Under the pieces are notes generated by a model, which saw nothing but the letters and a program-made list of their open reading frames with translations, ran no database searches and had not been told where the DNA came from. 64,000 nucleotides of DNA, taken from NCBI RefSeq assembly GCF_008692605.1, contig NZ_LFCT01000028.1, positions 1 to 64,000 of the forward strand. Reading direction: 5' to 3'. This DNA is from Sphingobium estronivorans (GTDB lineage Bacteria > Pseudomonadota > Alphaproteobacteria > Sphingomonadales > Sphingomonadaceae). Below, in pieces: positions 24,818 through 33,770 of this stretch. Numbering within the stretch: the stretch's first letter is position 1; every line of letters starts with the position of its first letter. The position numbers and the translations under genes are program-made.

Positions 24818-25631
24818 GGAGGAATTCGAGCGAGTGGCGGTTGAATTCATCGGCCCGCTCCACCTGCACCCAATGGCCGACCTTGTTGAAGGTCATGCAG
24901 CGCACATCGGGGCACGCTTCGAAGAAGAGGCCGATGCCTTCCAGCGGCATGAAGCGTTCATTATAGCCCCAGAACAGCAGGATCGGCATTTTGAGTTCGC
25001 CCAGGCGCGGTGCCAGATTGGGCGTCCGCATCCGCACGATCACATCCTTGGGCTGGGTCCGGGCAACGGCGAACCGTTCCTTGACCAGCGCATCGGTGAC
25101 ATGAACCGGGTCATATACCAGGTTGGCGATGAGGCGGCGCTGTTCCTCTTCGTTGAAATCCGGACCGCCGAAGGAACTCACCATGCCGGCGATGCCCGGC
25201 ATCTTGAAATATTCCTCCCGCTCATGGATGCAGCCGGGCGCCATCAGGATCAGCCGGTCGACAAATTCGGGATGATCCATCGCCATCTGGAGGGCGATGC
25301 CGCCACCCAGCGAATTGCCGATCAGGGTCGCCTTCTCAATGCCATGCGCGACCAGCGCTTCATAAAGCGTGTCGGTGAACAGATCGAGCGTATAGTCGAT
25401 GCCTTCCGGCTTCGACGAAGCGCCATAACCGATCAGATCCGGCAGAATGACGCGGAAACCGCCGTCCACGAACGCCTGCACATTCTGACGGAAATTGGAC
25501 TGCCCCGAAGCGCCCGGACCGCTGCCGTGGATGAACACGACGGCGGGGCCGGAGCCGGAGCCGGCTTCCGCGACCACGATGTCATGGTCGCCCGAAACGC
25601 GATAGGTCTTGCTGATGATGTCGTTCGCCAT
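24810..25631 (-). CDS. hsaD: Meta-cleavage product hydrolase of the steroid A/B-ring pathway
   Basis: C-C bond hydrolase (HsaD/TesD/BphD family), 273 residues, alpha/beta hydrolase fold. Nucleophile S107 in GNSLGGG, histidine H253 in VGHWVQVE, and the oxyanion segment HGSGPGASGQSNF are intact. It cleaves the HsaC ring-opening product into a C/D-ring propanoate and a 2-hydroxydienoate. It starts 11 bases after hsaA. A biphenyl-type hydrolase would look similar, but the adjacent hsaA/hsaB and ipd genes favour steroids. Confidence 0.92.
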   Translation of the reverse strand: MANDIISKTYRVSGDHDIVVAEAGSGSGPAVVFIHGSGPGASGQSNFRQNVQAFVDGGFRVILPDLIGYGASSKPEGIDYTLDLFTDTLYEALVAHGIEKATLIGNSLGGGIALQMAMDHPEFVDRLILMAPGCIHEREEYFKMPGIAGMVSSFGGPDFNEEEQRRLIANLVYDPVHVTDALVKERFAVARTQPKDVIVRMRTPNLAPRLGELKMPILLFWGYNERFMPLEGIGLFFEACPDVRCMTFNKVGHWVQVERADEFNRHSLEFLHG

Positions 25632-25642
25632 TCCGTCGCTCC

Positions 25643-26860
25643 TCAGATGAAAGTGAAGGCCGGCGGTTCGCCGAGCATCGTGCCGACCACATCGCCGGTG
25701 CGATTGGCGGGATCGTTGGCGACATGCGCGCGGGCGGCGTGCAGGTCGAGCCAGGGCTGGAGGATCGGGCTGGACATATAGACCGCCCGGCCGCCCAGCA
25801 ACTTCACCATGTCGTCGACAAGATCCGCCAGGCGGCGCACGACGCTGGCCGACTGATAGGCGAAGAGGGCGCGCCGCTCCATCGGGATCGGTTCATTGCG
25901 CTCCGCATAATCCATCAGTTCGTTGAAGGTCGCCCGATGGGTCAGGTCCATTTCGCTGGTTTCCGCAATCGCGCGGGCGATGGCGGCGTGCAGGTTCGGA
26001 TCGGCCTTCGACGCCTTGCCGGTATTGGTCGAAATACGGCTCTGCATGATTTCGATCGCAGCGTTGATCGCATTGCGGGCGCCGCCAAAGGCCGCCGACG
26101 ACACCGAGCGGGTGAACAGCTGCGCCCAGGGCATGCGATAGAGCGGGCCGGTATTGGCTTCCTGCCCCGGATTGTTGCAGGCAAAGCCGTCGGCCGCACG
26201 GTGGGTGCGATGTTCGGGGACGAACACGCGCTCGACCAGAATGTCGAAGCTGCCGGTACCCTGAAGACCGAACACATCCCACGTCCCCTCGATCACCTGA
26301 TAGTCCGAGCGGGGCAGCAGGAAGGTCCGCATATCCGGCGGACCGCCGTCGGTATCGAAGTTGATCGCGCCCAGCAGCACCCAGCCGCAATGGGTCGAGC
26401 CGGAAGAAAAGCCCCAGCGTCCGGAAAGGTAGAAGCCGCCCTCGACCTTCTCCACCTTGCCGACAGGCTGATAGGTGGACGACACCAGCATGTCGGGGTC
26501 CTCACCCCAGACTTCCTTCTGCGCCTCGTCATGGAACAGCGCCAGTTCATAGGGGTGACAGCCCAGCACGCCGTAGATCCAGCCGGTGGACATGCAGCCT
26601 TCCGCGAGCGCCTTCTGCACGTCGAAGAAGACATTGGGGTGCATTTCATAACCGCCATAGCGTTTGGGCTGGAGGATGCGGAAGAAACCCGCCTCCTTCA
26701 TTTCCGCCACGGTTTCCTTGGGCACGTCATTGCCGAGGGCACAGGCCCGCGCCCGTTCCCGCAGGACGGGAATCATGGCCTTTGCCTTAGCGATCAGGCT
26801 TTCGGCTGACGGCACGCCTGCATCCGCCTCGCCGGTCGGTCTTGCTATTGCCCCGGTCAT
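25643..26860 (-). CDS. hsaA: Flavin-dependent 3-HSA 4-monooxygenase, oxygenase component
   Basis: Acyl-CoA-dehydrogenase-fold group D flavoprotein monooxygenase of 405 residues. Characteristic parts are PKRYGGYEMHPNVFFDVQ, GCMSTGWIYGVLGCHPYEL, YHLSGRWGFSSG-like FYLSGRWGFSSGSTHCGW, and GGRAVYMSSPILQPWLDLHAARAH. It ortho-hydroxylates the phenolic A ring of the 9,10-seco-steroid to a catechol. ATG 26860 follows GGAGAAG at good spacing; TTG 26872 is rejected. First gene of an eight-gene operon reading hsaA-D-B-E-G-F, TIM-barrel protein, esterase. Confidence 0.93.
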   Translation of the reverse strand: MTGAIARPTGEADAGVPSAESLIAKAKAMIPVLRERARACALGNDVPKETVAEMKEAGFFRILQPKRYGGYEMHPNVFFDVQKALAEGCMSTGWIYGVLGCHPYELALFHDEAQKEVWGEDPDMLVSSTYQPVGKVEKVEGGFYLSGRWGFSSGSTHCGWVLLGAINFDTDGGPPDMRTFLLPRSDYQVIEGTWDVFGLQGTGSFDILVERVFVPEHRTHRAADGFACNNPGQEANTGPLYRMPWAQLFTRSVSSAAFGGARNAINAAIEIMQSRISTNTGKASKADPNLHAAIARAIAETSEMDLTHRATFNELMDYAERNEPIPMERRALFAYQSASVVRRLADLVDDMVKLLGGRAVYMSSPILQPWLDLHAARAHVANDPANRTGDVVGTMLGEPPAFTFI

Positions 26861-26900
26861 TATCTTCTCCAATTCGGACGACTCATATCAATTGCCTATA

Positions 26901-26939
26901 TGCGTAGTTAATATAATTTGTTATTACGCAAACTGTCAA
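26901..26939 (-). promoter_or_regulatory. hsaA promoter with overlapping operator palindrome
   Basis: On the minus strand TTGACA (26934-26939) and TATATT (26910-26915) are 18 bases apart, a good sigma-70 promoter. TGCGTA (26901-26906) and TACGCA (26925-26930), spaced 18 bases, cover the spacer and -10. Further CTTACGC and GCGTAAG copies lie near 27007 and 27070 toward hsaC. This looks like repressor control of the divergent hsaA/hsaC pair. Confidence 0.7.
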
Positions 26940-27144
26940 GGCAAAGAGGGCTTGCGCATTTTGCTCGATGCTTATAGGCCGATCCGGAACGAATTGCCAT
27001 AAGCACCTTACGCGATGCGTGTCAGAGCGCCTTATCCATGCAGCATGATACGTGCTATCTGGAGAAATTGCGTAAGAAAAGGCGCTTGTAGCAACGAAAT
27101 CGGGTTCGAGGCCCAGGTTGAGGACAAGGGACGAGGCGGCAGAA

Positions 27145-28059
27145 ATGGCAGTGATTTCGCTAGGCTATGTTATCGTGGAGACGCAGGATCTGGCTGCGTG
27201 GCAGGATTTTGCCTGCAATATCGCGGGGCTAATGGCCTCTCCCTCCGCGCGAGACGATGTGGCGCTGTTCCGGATGGACGATCGCCCCTACCGCCTGTGG
27301 GTGCAGAAGGGCGAACGCAATGCGTTCGTCGCGCCGGGCTGGGAATGCGCGGATCGCGAGTCCTTCGAATCGGTCATCGCCAAGCTCGAATCGGCGGGTC
27401 GTCCGGTGGAGCGCGCCGACGTCATGGAAGCGCGCGCCCGGCAGGTCTATGAACTGGTGCGTTCTTCCGATCCGGCGGGCAATCCCATGGAAATTTTTTA
27501 CGGCCGCTTCGTCGATTATGCGCCCTTCGTCTCGCCGGCGGGGGTCAGCGCCTTCGTCACCGGCAACAATGGCGATATGGGGCTGGGCCATGTCGTGCTG
27601 ACAGCACCGAATTTCGAAGAAACCCACGCCTTCTACAAGGATGTGATGGGTTTTGGCGATACCGACCTTGGCCGCTTCTATCTGGCAGGAGGCGGCCCCG
27701 AAGACGCGGGCGTCGGTTTCGCCTTCCTCCATTGCAACAGCCGCCACCACAGCCTCGCTCTGGGCCAGCTTCCCGAAAGCCCGAATGGCGCGGTGCACAT
27801 GATGCTGGAAGTCGGCAGCCTGGAGGATGTCGGACGCGCCTATGACCGAGTGCTCAAGAGCAAGGGCAAGGTTCCGCTGTCCGCCAGCCTGGGCCGTCAC
27901 GTCAATGACAAGATGACGTCCTTCTACATGCAAACGCCCAGTGGTTTCGACATTGAATATGGCTGGAACGGGATGGTGATCGATCCGGCCAGCTGGGTTC
28001 CGACGACCAGCCTGTCGGTAAGCGACTGGGGCCATAAATGGGCGTATGAAAGCGATTGA
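27145..28059 (+). CDS. hsaC: Extradiol catechol dioxygenase of the steroid A/B-ring pathway
   Basis: Type I two-domain extradiol dioxygenase (HsaC/TesB/BphC family), 304 residues. The Fe(II) ligands are H149 (GLGHVVL), H218 (AVHMMLEV) and E271 (FDIEYGW), with catalytic histidines in NSRHHSL. It opens the catechol A ring made by HsaA/HsaB. ATG 27145 follows GAGG; a nine-codon extension lacks a ribosome site. It is divergent from hsaA with 284 bases between them, and it is separated from ipdA by its own control region. Confidence 0.95.
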   Translation: MAVISLGYVIVETQDLAAWQDFACNIAGLMASPSARDDVALFRMDDRPYRLWVQKGERNAFVAPGWECADRESFESVIAKLESAGRPVERADVMEARARQVYELVRSSDPAGNPMEIFYGRFVDYAPFVSPAGVSAFVTGNNGDMGLGHVVLTAPNFEETHAFYKDVMGFGDTDLGRFYLAGGGPEDAGVGFAFLHCNSRHHSLALGQLPESPNGAVHMMLEVGSLEDVGRAYDRVLKSKGKVPLSASLGRHVNDKMTSFYMQTPSGFDIEYGWNGMVIDPASWVPTTSLSVSDWGHKWAYESD

Positions 28060-28129
28060 GCGGAAGCTGGCGACCGCGTGATGGCGGATGGAAACGGAAG
28101 TAGCTTTAGTGGTGTGGCGAGATAGGCCG

Positions 28130-28156
28130 TTGACAACATCGGTACCAATGGTACCG
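28130..28156 (+). promoter_or_regulatory. Operator palindrome in front of the ipd operon
   Basis: TTGACA (28130-28135) is followed by the perfect inverted repeat CGGTACC, AAT, GGTACCG at 28140-28156, 27 bases before the ipdA start. The -35 is good but no clear -10 at normal spacing was found. The palindrome differs from the TGCGTA type at hsaA, suggesting a different regulator for C/D-ring genes. Confidence 0.65.
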
Positions 28157-28182
28157 GAAAATATTAGTGAAGAGGCGGAATG

Positions 28183-29061
28183 ATGCTCGACAAGAGAATG
28201 ACGGCGGCCGACATCGTCGGTCAATTATCCGACGGGATGACCATCGGGATCGGCGGCTGGGGTCCGCGGCGCAAGCCGATGGCTTTGGTGCGGGAGATTT
28301 TGCGTTCGGACCTCAAGGATCTGACCGTCGTCGCCTATGGCGGCGCGGATGTGGGGATGCTGTGCGCGGCGGGCAAGGTGAAGAAACTGGTCTTCGCTTT
28401 CGTCTCGCTCGACGCCATTCCGCTGGAGCCCTGGTTCCGCAAGGCGCGCGAAGCCGGGCAGATCGAGGTTCTGGAACTGGACGAAGGCATGTTCCAGTGG
28501 GGCCTGAAGGCCGCCGCTTTCGGCCTGCCCTTCCTGCCGACCCGCGTCGGTCTGGGTACCGACCTTGCCGAACTGGGCGGCCTCAAGACCGTGCAGTCGC
28601 CCTATGCCGACGGCGAGACGCTGGTGGCGATGCCCGCGCTGAAGCTGGACGTGGCCCTGATCCACGCCAACCGCAGCGACTGGCGTGGCAACGTCCATCT
28701 GTTCGGACCCGACAGCTATTATGACGAGTGGTTCGCGAAGGCGGCCGCCAAGACCTATGTGTCGTGCGAAGAACTGGTCGACCGGATGGAAGATCATTAT
28801 CCCGACCAGGCGCATTTCAACATTTTCGAACGCTGCTTCGTCAGCGGCGTCGTTGAGATACCTGGCGGCGCGCACCCCAGCTCCATGCCCCCGGCTTATG
28901 GCTGGGACATGAAGGCGTTCAAGGCCTATGCCGATGCTGCCCGTGAACCGGGCGACTGGTCGGCGGTGGCGGACCGCTTCGTCGGCGCGACCGAAGAAGC
29001 CTATCTGGAAAGCATTGGCGGAAAGGAGGCGGTGGCGGCTCTCCCGCTCCCGATATTCTGA
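28183..29061 (+). CDS. ipdA: Steroid ring-C cleaving CoA-transferase-like hydrolase, alpha subunit
   Basis: Class I CoA-transferase fold, 292 residues, matching IpdA. The glycine-rich GMTIGIGGWGPRRKPMALVREI segment and GGADVGMLCAAGKVKKLVFAFVSLD are typical. IpdAB is known to hydrolytically open the last steroid ring (COCHEA-CoA) rather than transfer CoA. Two adjacent ATGs occur; 28183 has the better distance (7 bases) from AGAGG. Stop and next start overlap as TGATG, giving a stoichiometric pair with ipdB. Confidence 0.92.
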   Translation: MLDKRMTAADIVGQLSDGMTIGIGGWGPRRKPMALVREILRSDLKDLTVVAYGGADVGMLCAAGKVKKLVFAFVSLDAIPLEPWFRKAREAGQIEVLELDEGMFQWGLKAAAFGLPFLPTRVGLGTDLAELGGLKTVQSPYADGETLVAMPALKLDVALIHANRSDWRGNVHLFGPDSYYDEWFAKAAAKTYVSCEELVDRMEDHYPDQAHFNIFERCFVSGVVEIPGGAHPSSMPPAYGWDMKAFKAYADAAREPGDWSAVADRFVGATEEAYLESIGGKEAVAALPLPIF

Positions 29062-29849
29062 TGACTGAAGTATCCCTCGCAGAACTCTGCATTTTCGCCT
29101 GCTCTGAGGCATTTCGCAACAATGGCGAGATCATCGCCACTGGAGTCGGCCCCGTGCCGCGCCTGGCCGCGAGCCTTGCCAAGCTGACCCACAGCCCGGA
29201 ACTGATGATGACCGATGGCGAAGCCTATCTGGTCGAACAGCCGGTGCCTTTGGGGCCGCGCAAATATGACGACCGCAAGGCGGCGGGCCATCTCCCCTTC
29301 TCGCGCTTCTTCGACGCCGCGGTATGGACGGGTCGCCGCCATGCGATGGTGACGCCGACGCAGCTCGACCGCTTCGGCCAGATCAATTTGAGCTATCTGG
29401 GCGGCACCTACGACAAACCCAAGACGCAGATGCTGGGTGTGCGCGGTTTCCCGGGCAACACCATCTATCATGCGAACAGCTTCTTCTTCCCGGCGCACAC
29501 GGCACGGACCTTCGTGCCGGGGGAAGTGGATATGGTGTCCGGTGTGGGCTATAATCCGGCCAAGCGAGTGGCGGGCGGCAATTATTCGGGCGTCGACCTG
29601 CGTATGATCGTCACCAACCTGTGCGTCATGGATTTCGGTGGCAAGGACAACGCGATCCGCGTCGTCTCGCTGCATCCCGGCGTCACGTTCGAACAGGTTC
29701 AGGAGGCCACCGGCTTCCCGCTGGAGAAGGGCGACCTCGGGGAAACGGCGTTGCCGGGCAAGGAAGCGCTCGACATCATCGCCAGCCTCGACCCGCACAA
29801 TATCCGCGCATCCGTCATCAAGGACAATCCGCCTGCAAGGAGGGCATGA
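29061..29849 (+). CDS. ipdB: Steroid ring-C cleaving CoA-transferase-like hydrolase, beta subunit
   Basis: 262-residue partner of IpdA. It contains the EIIATGVGPVPRLAASLAKLTHSPEL opening, RRHAMVTPTQLDRFGQINLSYLGG, and a C-terminal VTNLCVMDF segment. Class I CoA transferases use a glutamate near a GxGG or related loop in the beta chain; I did not confirm an equivalent residue here. IpdB is known to lack classical transferase activity. It is followed directly by a crotonase gene with AAGGAGG inside its 3' end. Confidence 0.9.
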   Translation: MTEVSLAELCIFACSEAFRNNGEIIATGVGPVPRLAASLAKLTHSPELMMTDGEAYLVEQPVPLGPRKYDDRKAAGHLPFSRFFDAAVWTGRRHAMVTPTQLDRFGQINLSYLGGTYDKPKTQMLGVRGFPGNTIYHANSFFFPAHTARTFVPGEVDMVSGVGYNPAKRVAGGNYSGVDLRMIVTNLCVMDFGGKDNAIRVVSLHPGVTFEQVQEATGFPLEKGDLGETALPGKEALDIIASLDPHNIRASVIKDNPPARRA

Positions 29850-30754
29850 TGAACGAGGCCGATCGCCTGGTCGAACCGCAGAAGGTCGACATCGTCTACG
29901 AGACCGAAGAGCCGGTCACCTATGAGGTGATCGACCATGTTGCATGGATCATGCTGAACCGACCGGGCTTCAACAATGCCCAGAACGGCCAGATGACCTA
30001 TGCGCTCGACGACGCCTTCATCCGGGCGACGAACGACGATGACGTCCGCTGCATCGTACTGGGCGGTAACGGCAAGCATTTCTCCGCCGGCCATGACATC
30101 GGCACGCCGGGTCGCGATCTGCACAAGCAGTTCGAGAACCGGCTGATGGTGCCGACCCATGTCAACAAGCCGGCGGCGGAACTGCTCTATACTCGTGAGA
30201 AAGAGCAATATGTCGGCATGTGCCGGCGCTGGCGCGACGTCGCCAAGCCGACCATCGCCATGGTGCAGGGCGCCTGCGTCGCGGGCGGGCTGATGCTCGC
30301 CTGGGTGTGCGACCTGATCGTGGCGAGCGATGACGCCTTCTTCCAGGACCCGGTCAACCGCATGGGCATTCCGGGCGTCGAATATTTCGCCCATGCCTAT
30401 GAACTGCCGCCGCGCATCGCCAAGGAGTTTCTGCTGCTGGGCGAGCGCATGAGCGCCCAGCGCGCTGAACAGTTCGGCATGGTGAACAAGGTCGTCGCTC
30501 GCGAGGCCTTGCGTGAGACGGTGGCGGCCATGGCGGCCAAGCTCGTCGCCCAGCCGCGCCTTGGCAACTGGCTGACCAAACAGGCCGTCAATCATGTCGA
30601 GGAACTGATGGGCAAGCGCAACGCGATGGAAGCGGTCTATCATATGCACCACTTCGCCCATGCGCAGAATGACCTGACGATGGGCAATTCGATCGGCGGG
30701 CTTGACGGCAAAGCAATGGCCGCGGCGAACAAGAAAGAGGCAGGCGAAGGCTGA
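29849..30754 (+). CDS. Enoyl-CoA hydratase/isomerase family protein of the ipd operon
   Basis: Crotonase-fold protein of 301 residues, longer than the usual 260 because of an N-terminal lead and an insert (DLHKQFENRLMVPTHVNKPA). Oxyanion-hole regions are KHFSAGHDIG and GACVAGGLMLAWVCDLIVASDDAFFQDPVNRMG. The second of two tandem ATGs has the better distance from AAGGAGG and forms TGATG with the ipdB stop. It differs from EchA20 two genes down. It may hydrate an unsaturated C/D-ring CoA ester; the exact step is unassigned. Confidence 0.85.
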   Translation: MNEADRLVEPQKVDIVYETEEPVTYEVIDHVAWIMLNRPGFNNAQNGQMTYALDDAFIRATNDDDVRCIVLGGNGKHFSAGHDIGTPGRDLHKQFENRLMVPTHVNKPAAELLYTREKEQYVGMCRRWRDVAKPTIAMVQGACVAGGLMLAWVCDLIVASDDAFFQDPVNRMGIPGVEYFAHAYELPPRIAKEFLLLGERMSAQRAEQFGMVNKVVAREALRETVAAMAAKLVAQPRLGNWLTKQAVNHVEELMGKRNAMEAVYHMHHFAHAQNDLTMGNSIGGLDGKAMAAANKKEAGEG

Positions 30755-31842
30755 TGAGCGATCCGCTGCACACTATCATGACCGAGCGGCTGGGCTGCAG
30801 CTGGCCGATCATCCAGACCGCCATGGGCTGGGTGGCCGAACCCAGCCTTGTGATCGGCAGCTCCAACGCCGGGGCCTTCGGCTTCCTCGGCGCGGCGGTC
30901 ATGACGCCGGACGAGGCGCGCGAGAAAATCCTGATGGTGCGGCGGGGAACCGATCGGCCGTTCGGCGTCAATTTCCACATGTTCCAACCGGGTGCGGACC
31001 AGATCGTCGAACTGATCCTCGCCAATAAGGATCGGGTGCGCGCGGTCAGCTTCGGGCGTGGCCCCAATGCGAAGATGATCGCGCGTTTCAAGGACGCGGG
31101 CATTCTCTGCGTGCCGACCGTGGGCGCGGTCAAGCATGCGCAGAAGATGGTCGAACTCGGTGTCGACATGGTCAATGTGCAGGGCGGCGAAGGCGGCGGC
31201 CATACCGGCTCCGTCCCGACCACCGTGCTGCTGCCGCAGGTGCTGGACGCCGTGAAGGTGCCGGTGATCGCCAGCGGCGGTTTCGCCGACGGACGCGGGC
31301 TTGCGGCGGCGCTCGCCTATGGCGCCGTGGGCATCGCGATGGGCACGCGGTTTCTGTTGACCAAGGAAAGCCCGGTGCCTGACAGCGCCAAGGCGGAATA
31401 TCTGAAAGCCGGCACCGACCGCATCATCGTCACCACCAAGCTCGACGGCATTCCCCAGCGCATGGTCCGCACCAAGCTGATGGACCGGATCGAGAAGTCC
31501 GGCAACCTCGCCATGTGGATGCGCGCCATCGAGGCGAGCATGGCGATGAAGAAGCAGACCGGCGCAAGCTGGCTCAGCCTCATCAAATCGGCGCGGGGCA
31601 TGACCGCCCATGGCGCGATGCCGCTCAAGCAGGCGATGATGGCTGCGACCATGCCGATGCTGATCCAGAAGGCCGTGGTCGACGGCGATATCGAACATGG
31701 CGTGATGGCGACCGGCGTGGTCGGCGGACGCATCGGTGAAATTCCAAGCTGCGAGCAACTGGTGGGCCGCATCGTGGACGAGGCGCACGAGCGTCTGGCC
31801 GCGCTTGCCGCACTGGGCCGCGAAACCGCTTCGGCGGCCTGA
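30754..31842 (+). CDS. ipdC: FMN-dependent C/D-ring reductase, nitronate-monooxygenase fold
   Basis: TIM-barrel flavoprotein of 362 residues like IpdC. It starts MTERLGCSWPIIQTAMGW, and carries the phosphate-binding loops VNVQGGEGGGHTGS and VIASGGFADGRGLAAALAYGAVGIAMGTRFL. In actinobacterial steroid degraders IpdC lies beside ipdAB and acts on 5-hydroxylated indane-CoA intermediates. It overlaps the crotonase stop (TGATG). Nitronate monooxygenase is the generic annotation, but the context makes IpdC much more likely. Confidence 0.9.
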   Translation: MSDPLHTIMTERLGCSWPIIQTAMGWVAEPSLVIGSSNAGAFGFLGAAVMTPDEAREKILMVRRGTDRPFGVNFHMFQPGADQIVELILANKDRVRAVSFGRGPNAKMIARFKDAGILCVPTVGAVKHAQKMVELGVDMVNVQGGEGGGHTGSVPTTVLLPQVLDAVKVPVIASGGFADGRGLAAALAYGAVGIAMGTRFLLTKESPVPDSAKAEYLKAGTDRIIVTTKLDGIPQRMVRTKLMDRIEKSGNLAMWMRAIEASMAMKKQTGASWLSLIKSARGMTAHGAMPLKQAMMAATMPMLIQKAVVDGDIEHGVMATGVVGGRIGEIPSCEQLVGRIVDEAHERLAALAALGRETASAA

Positions 31843-31854
31843 GGAGACAGAGAT

Positions 31855-32604
31855 ATGCCGATTACATGCACCATCGAGAACCGGGTCGCGGAAATCGTCT
31901 TCGACGTGCCGCCGGTCAACGCCTTCGACAGCGAGACCTGGAACAGCCTGCCGAAGATCATCTCCGAAGCCGCGCGCAACGAGGATGTCCACTGCATCCT
32001 GATCCGGGCCGAAGGGCGCGGTTTCTGCGGCGGCGTCGACATTAAGGAGATGCAGGCCCATCCCGAGCGCATCCCCTATCTCAATCGCGGCAATTACCTG
32101 ACCTTCAAGGCGATCCACGACGCCGAAGTCCCGGTCGTGGTCGCGGTGCACAAGTTCGTGATCGGCGGCGGCATCGGCATTTGCGGCGCGTCCGACACGA
32201 TCATCGCGGCGGACGACGCCTTCTTCTCGCTGCCGGAGATCGACCGCGGCGCGATGGGCGGGGCGAGCCACATGTCGCGCATGCTGCCGCTGCACAAGGT
32301 CCGCGCGGCCTTCTTCACCGGCGGCAATATCCCCGCGCAGGAAGCCTATCGTCTGGGTGCCATCGAAAAGGTCGTGCCGCGCGCCGAACTGGAAACCGAG
32401 GCCCGCGCCTTTGCCGCGCTGATCGCGTCCAAATCGCGCAAGGCACTCGTGATCGCCAAGGAAGCGCTGAACGGTCTCGAAGCCCGCGACGTGGATCGCG
32501 GTTATCGCTGGGAACAGGGCTTCACGCTGGAAATGTACATGCATGAAGACAGCCAGAAGGCTCGCGACGCCTTTGTCGAAACCGGCAAGGCGGCGAAGTT
32601 CTGA
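31855..32604 (+). CDS. echA20: Steroid ring-D hydrolysing crotonase
   Basis: 249-residue crotonase closely resembling EchA20 in length and motifs: VAEIVFDVPPVNAFDSETW, IRAEGRGFCGGVDIKEMQAHPERI, FVIGGGIGICGASDTIIAADDAFFSLPEIDRGAMGGASHMSR and the late YRWEQGFTLEMYMHEDS. EchA20 hydrolytically opens ring D of HIEC-CoA, giving the IpdAB substrate. Context with ipdABC agrees. It overlaps the next gene as TGATG. Confidence 0.88.
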   Translation: MPITCTIENRVAEIVFDVPPVNAFDSETWNSLPKIISEAARNEDVHCILIRAEGRGFCGGVDIKEMQAHPERIPYLNRGNYLTFKAIHDAEVPVVVAVHKFVIGGGIGICGASDTIIAADDAFFSLPEIDRGAMGGASHMSRMLPLHKVRAAFFTGGNIPAQEAYRLGAIEKVVPRAELETEARAFAALIASKSRKALVIAKEALNGLEARDVDRGYRWEQGFTLEMYMHEDSQKARDAFVETGKAAKF

Positions 32605-33758
32605 TGGACCTGACCTACACTCCCGAACAACAGGCTTTCCGGGCGGAAGTGCGCGCATGGCTGGAAGCCCATGGGCCGTCCGAACCGCTGGAACATTATG
32701 ACGCCACCCGCGAAGGCTTCGAAGCCCATCGGACATGGGAAAAGACGCTGAAGTCCGGCGACTGGGGCATGGTGACCTGGCCCAAGGAATATGGCGGCCG
32801 CGGTCTTGACCTCATCCAGTGGCTGATCTTCGAGGAGGAATATGCGCGCGCCGGGGCACCCGGGCGCGTCAGCCAGAACGGCATCTTCCTGCTCGGCCCG
32901 ACCCTGATCGAGTTCGGCACGCATGAGCAGAAGCAGCGTTTCCTGCCTAAAATGGCGAGCGGCGAGGAAATCTGGGCGCAGGCCTGGTCCGAACCGCAGG
33001 CGGGCAGCGACCTTGCGGGCGTCAGGGCGACGTGCGTGCAGGATGGCGACGACTATATCCTGAGCGGCCACAAAATCTGGTCGAGCCGCGCCGTGTTCGC
33101 CGACTGGGCCTTCGGCCTGTTCCGCACGCCGGGCACGGAGCGGCACAAGGGCCTGTCGCTGATCTTCTTCCCGCTCAATGCGCCGGGCGTCACGGTCAAC
33201 GCGATCAAGAAGATCAACGGCCATGTCGGCTTTGCCGAGATTTTCCTGGAAAATGTCCGCGTACCCGCCTTCAACCGGCTGGGCGACGAGGGCCAGGGCT
33301 GGCACATCTGCATGGCGACGGCCGGTTTCGAACGCGGCCTGATGCTGCGATCGCCCGCCCGTTACCAGGTGGCGGCGCGTAAGCTGGCGCAGCTGTGGGA
33401 AGCGAACAAGGAAACGGCCGACCCGGCGCTGGAAGCGGACGTCGTGCGCGCGCACATGAACGCCGACGCCTATGCGCTCAACATCTACCAGACCGCGTCC
33501 CGGCTGATGGCGGGCGCGAAAATCGGCCCGGAAGCCAGCACCAACAAGATCTTCTGGTCGGAACTGGACATTCACCTGACGCAGACCGCGCTCGCGATCC
33601 TCGGCCCCACGGCAGAACTGACGCAGGAGGCGTCCGCCGCCGGTCCGGTGGACTGGATCGACGATTACATCTTCGCACTTGCCGGGCCGATTTACGCCGG
33701 GTCGAACGAAATCCAGCGCAACATCATCGCCGAGCGCATGCTCGGCCTGCCGCGCTGA
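32604..33758 (+). CDS. Acyl-CoA dehydrogenase, probable large subunit of a heteromeric steroid ACAD
   Basis: 384-residue acyl-CoA dehydrogenase with WSEPQAGSDLAG (flavin loop), GHKIWSSRAVFADWAFG and the C-terminal [19 protein letters not shown]. At the place where medium-chain enzymes carry the catalytic Glu in a YEG motif, this protein has YAG. Steroid acyl-CoA dehydrogenases are often alpha2beta2; the shorter gene 12 bases downstream is a likely partner, and the pair may correspond to IpdE1-IpdE2 (inference). Confidence 0.82.
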   Translation: MDLTYTPEQQAFRAEVRAWLEAHGPSEPLEHYDATREGFEAHRTWEKTLKSGDWGMVTWPKEYGGRGLDLIQWLIFEEEYARAGAPGRVSQNGIFLLGPTLIEFGTHEQKQRFLPKMASGEEIWAQAWSEPQAGSDLAGVRATCVQDGDDYILSGHKIWSSRAVFADWAFGLFRTPGTERHKGLSLIFFPLNAPGVTVNAIKKINGHVGFAEIFLENVRVPAFNRLGDEGQGWHICMATAGFERGLMLRSPARYQVAARKLAQLWEANKETADPALEADVVRAHMNADAYALNIYQTASRLMAGAKIGPEASTNKIFWSELDIHLTQTALAILGPTAELTQEASAAGPVDWIDDYIFALAGPIYAGSNEIQRNIIAERMLGLPR

Positions 33759-33770
33759 CGGGAGGGGACA

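Noticed and set aside
24810..28059. Biphenyl or phenylpropionate meta-cleavage operon
   Set aside because: The bph-like steps are present, but no ring-hydroxylating dioxygenase is found. The HsaA-type monooxygenase, its reductase and the adjoining ipd/KSI genes point to the steroid A/B-ring pathway.
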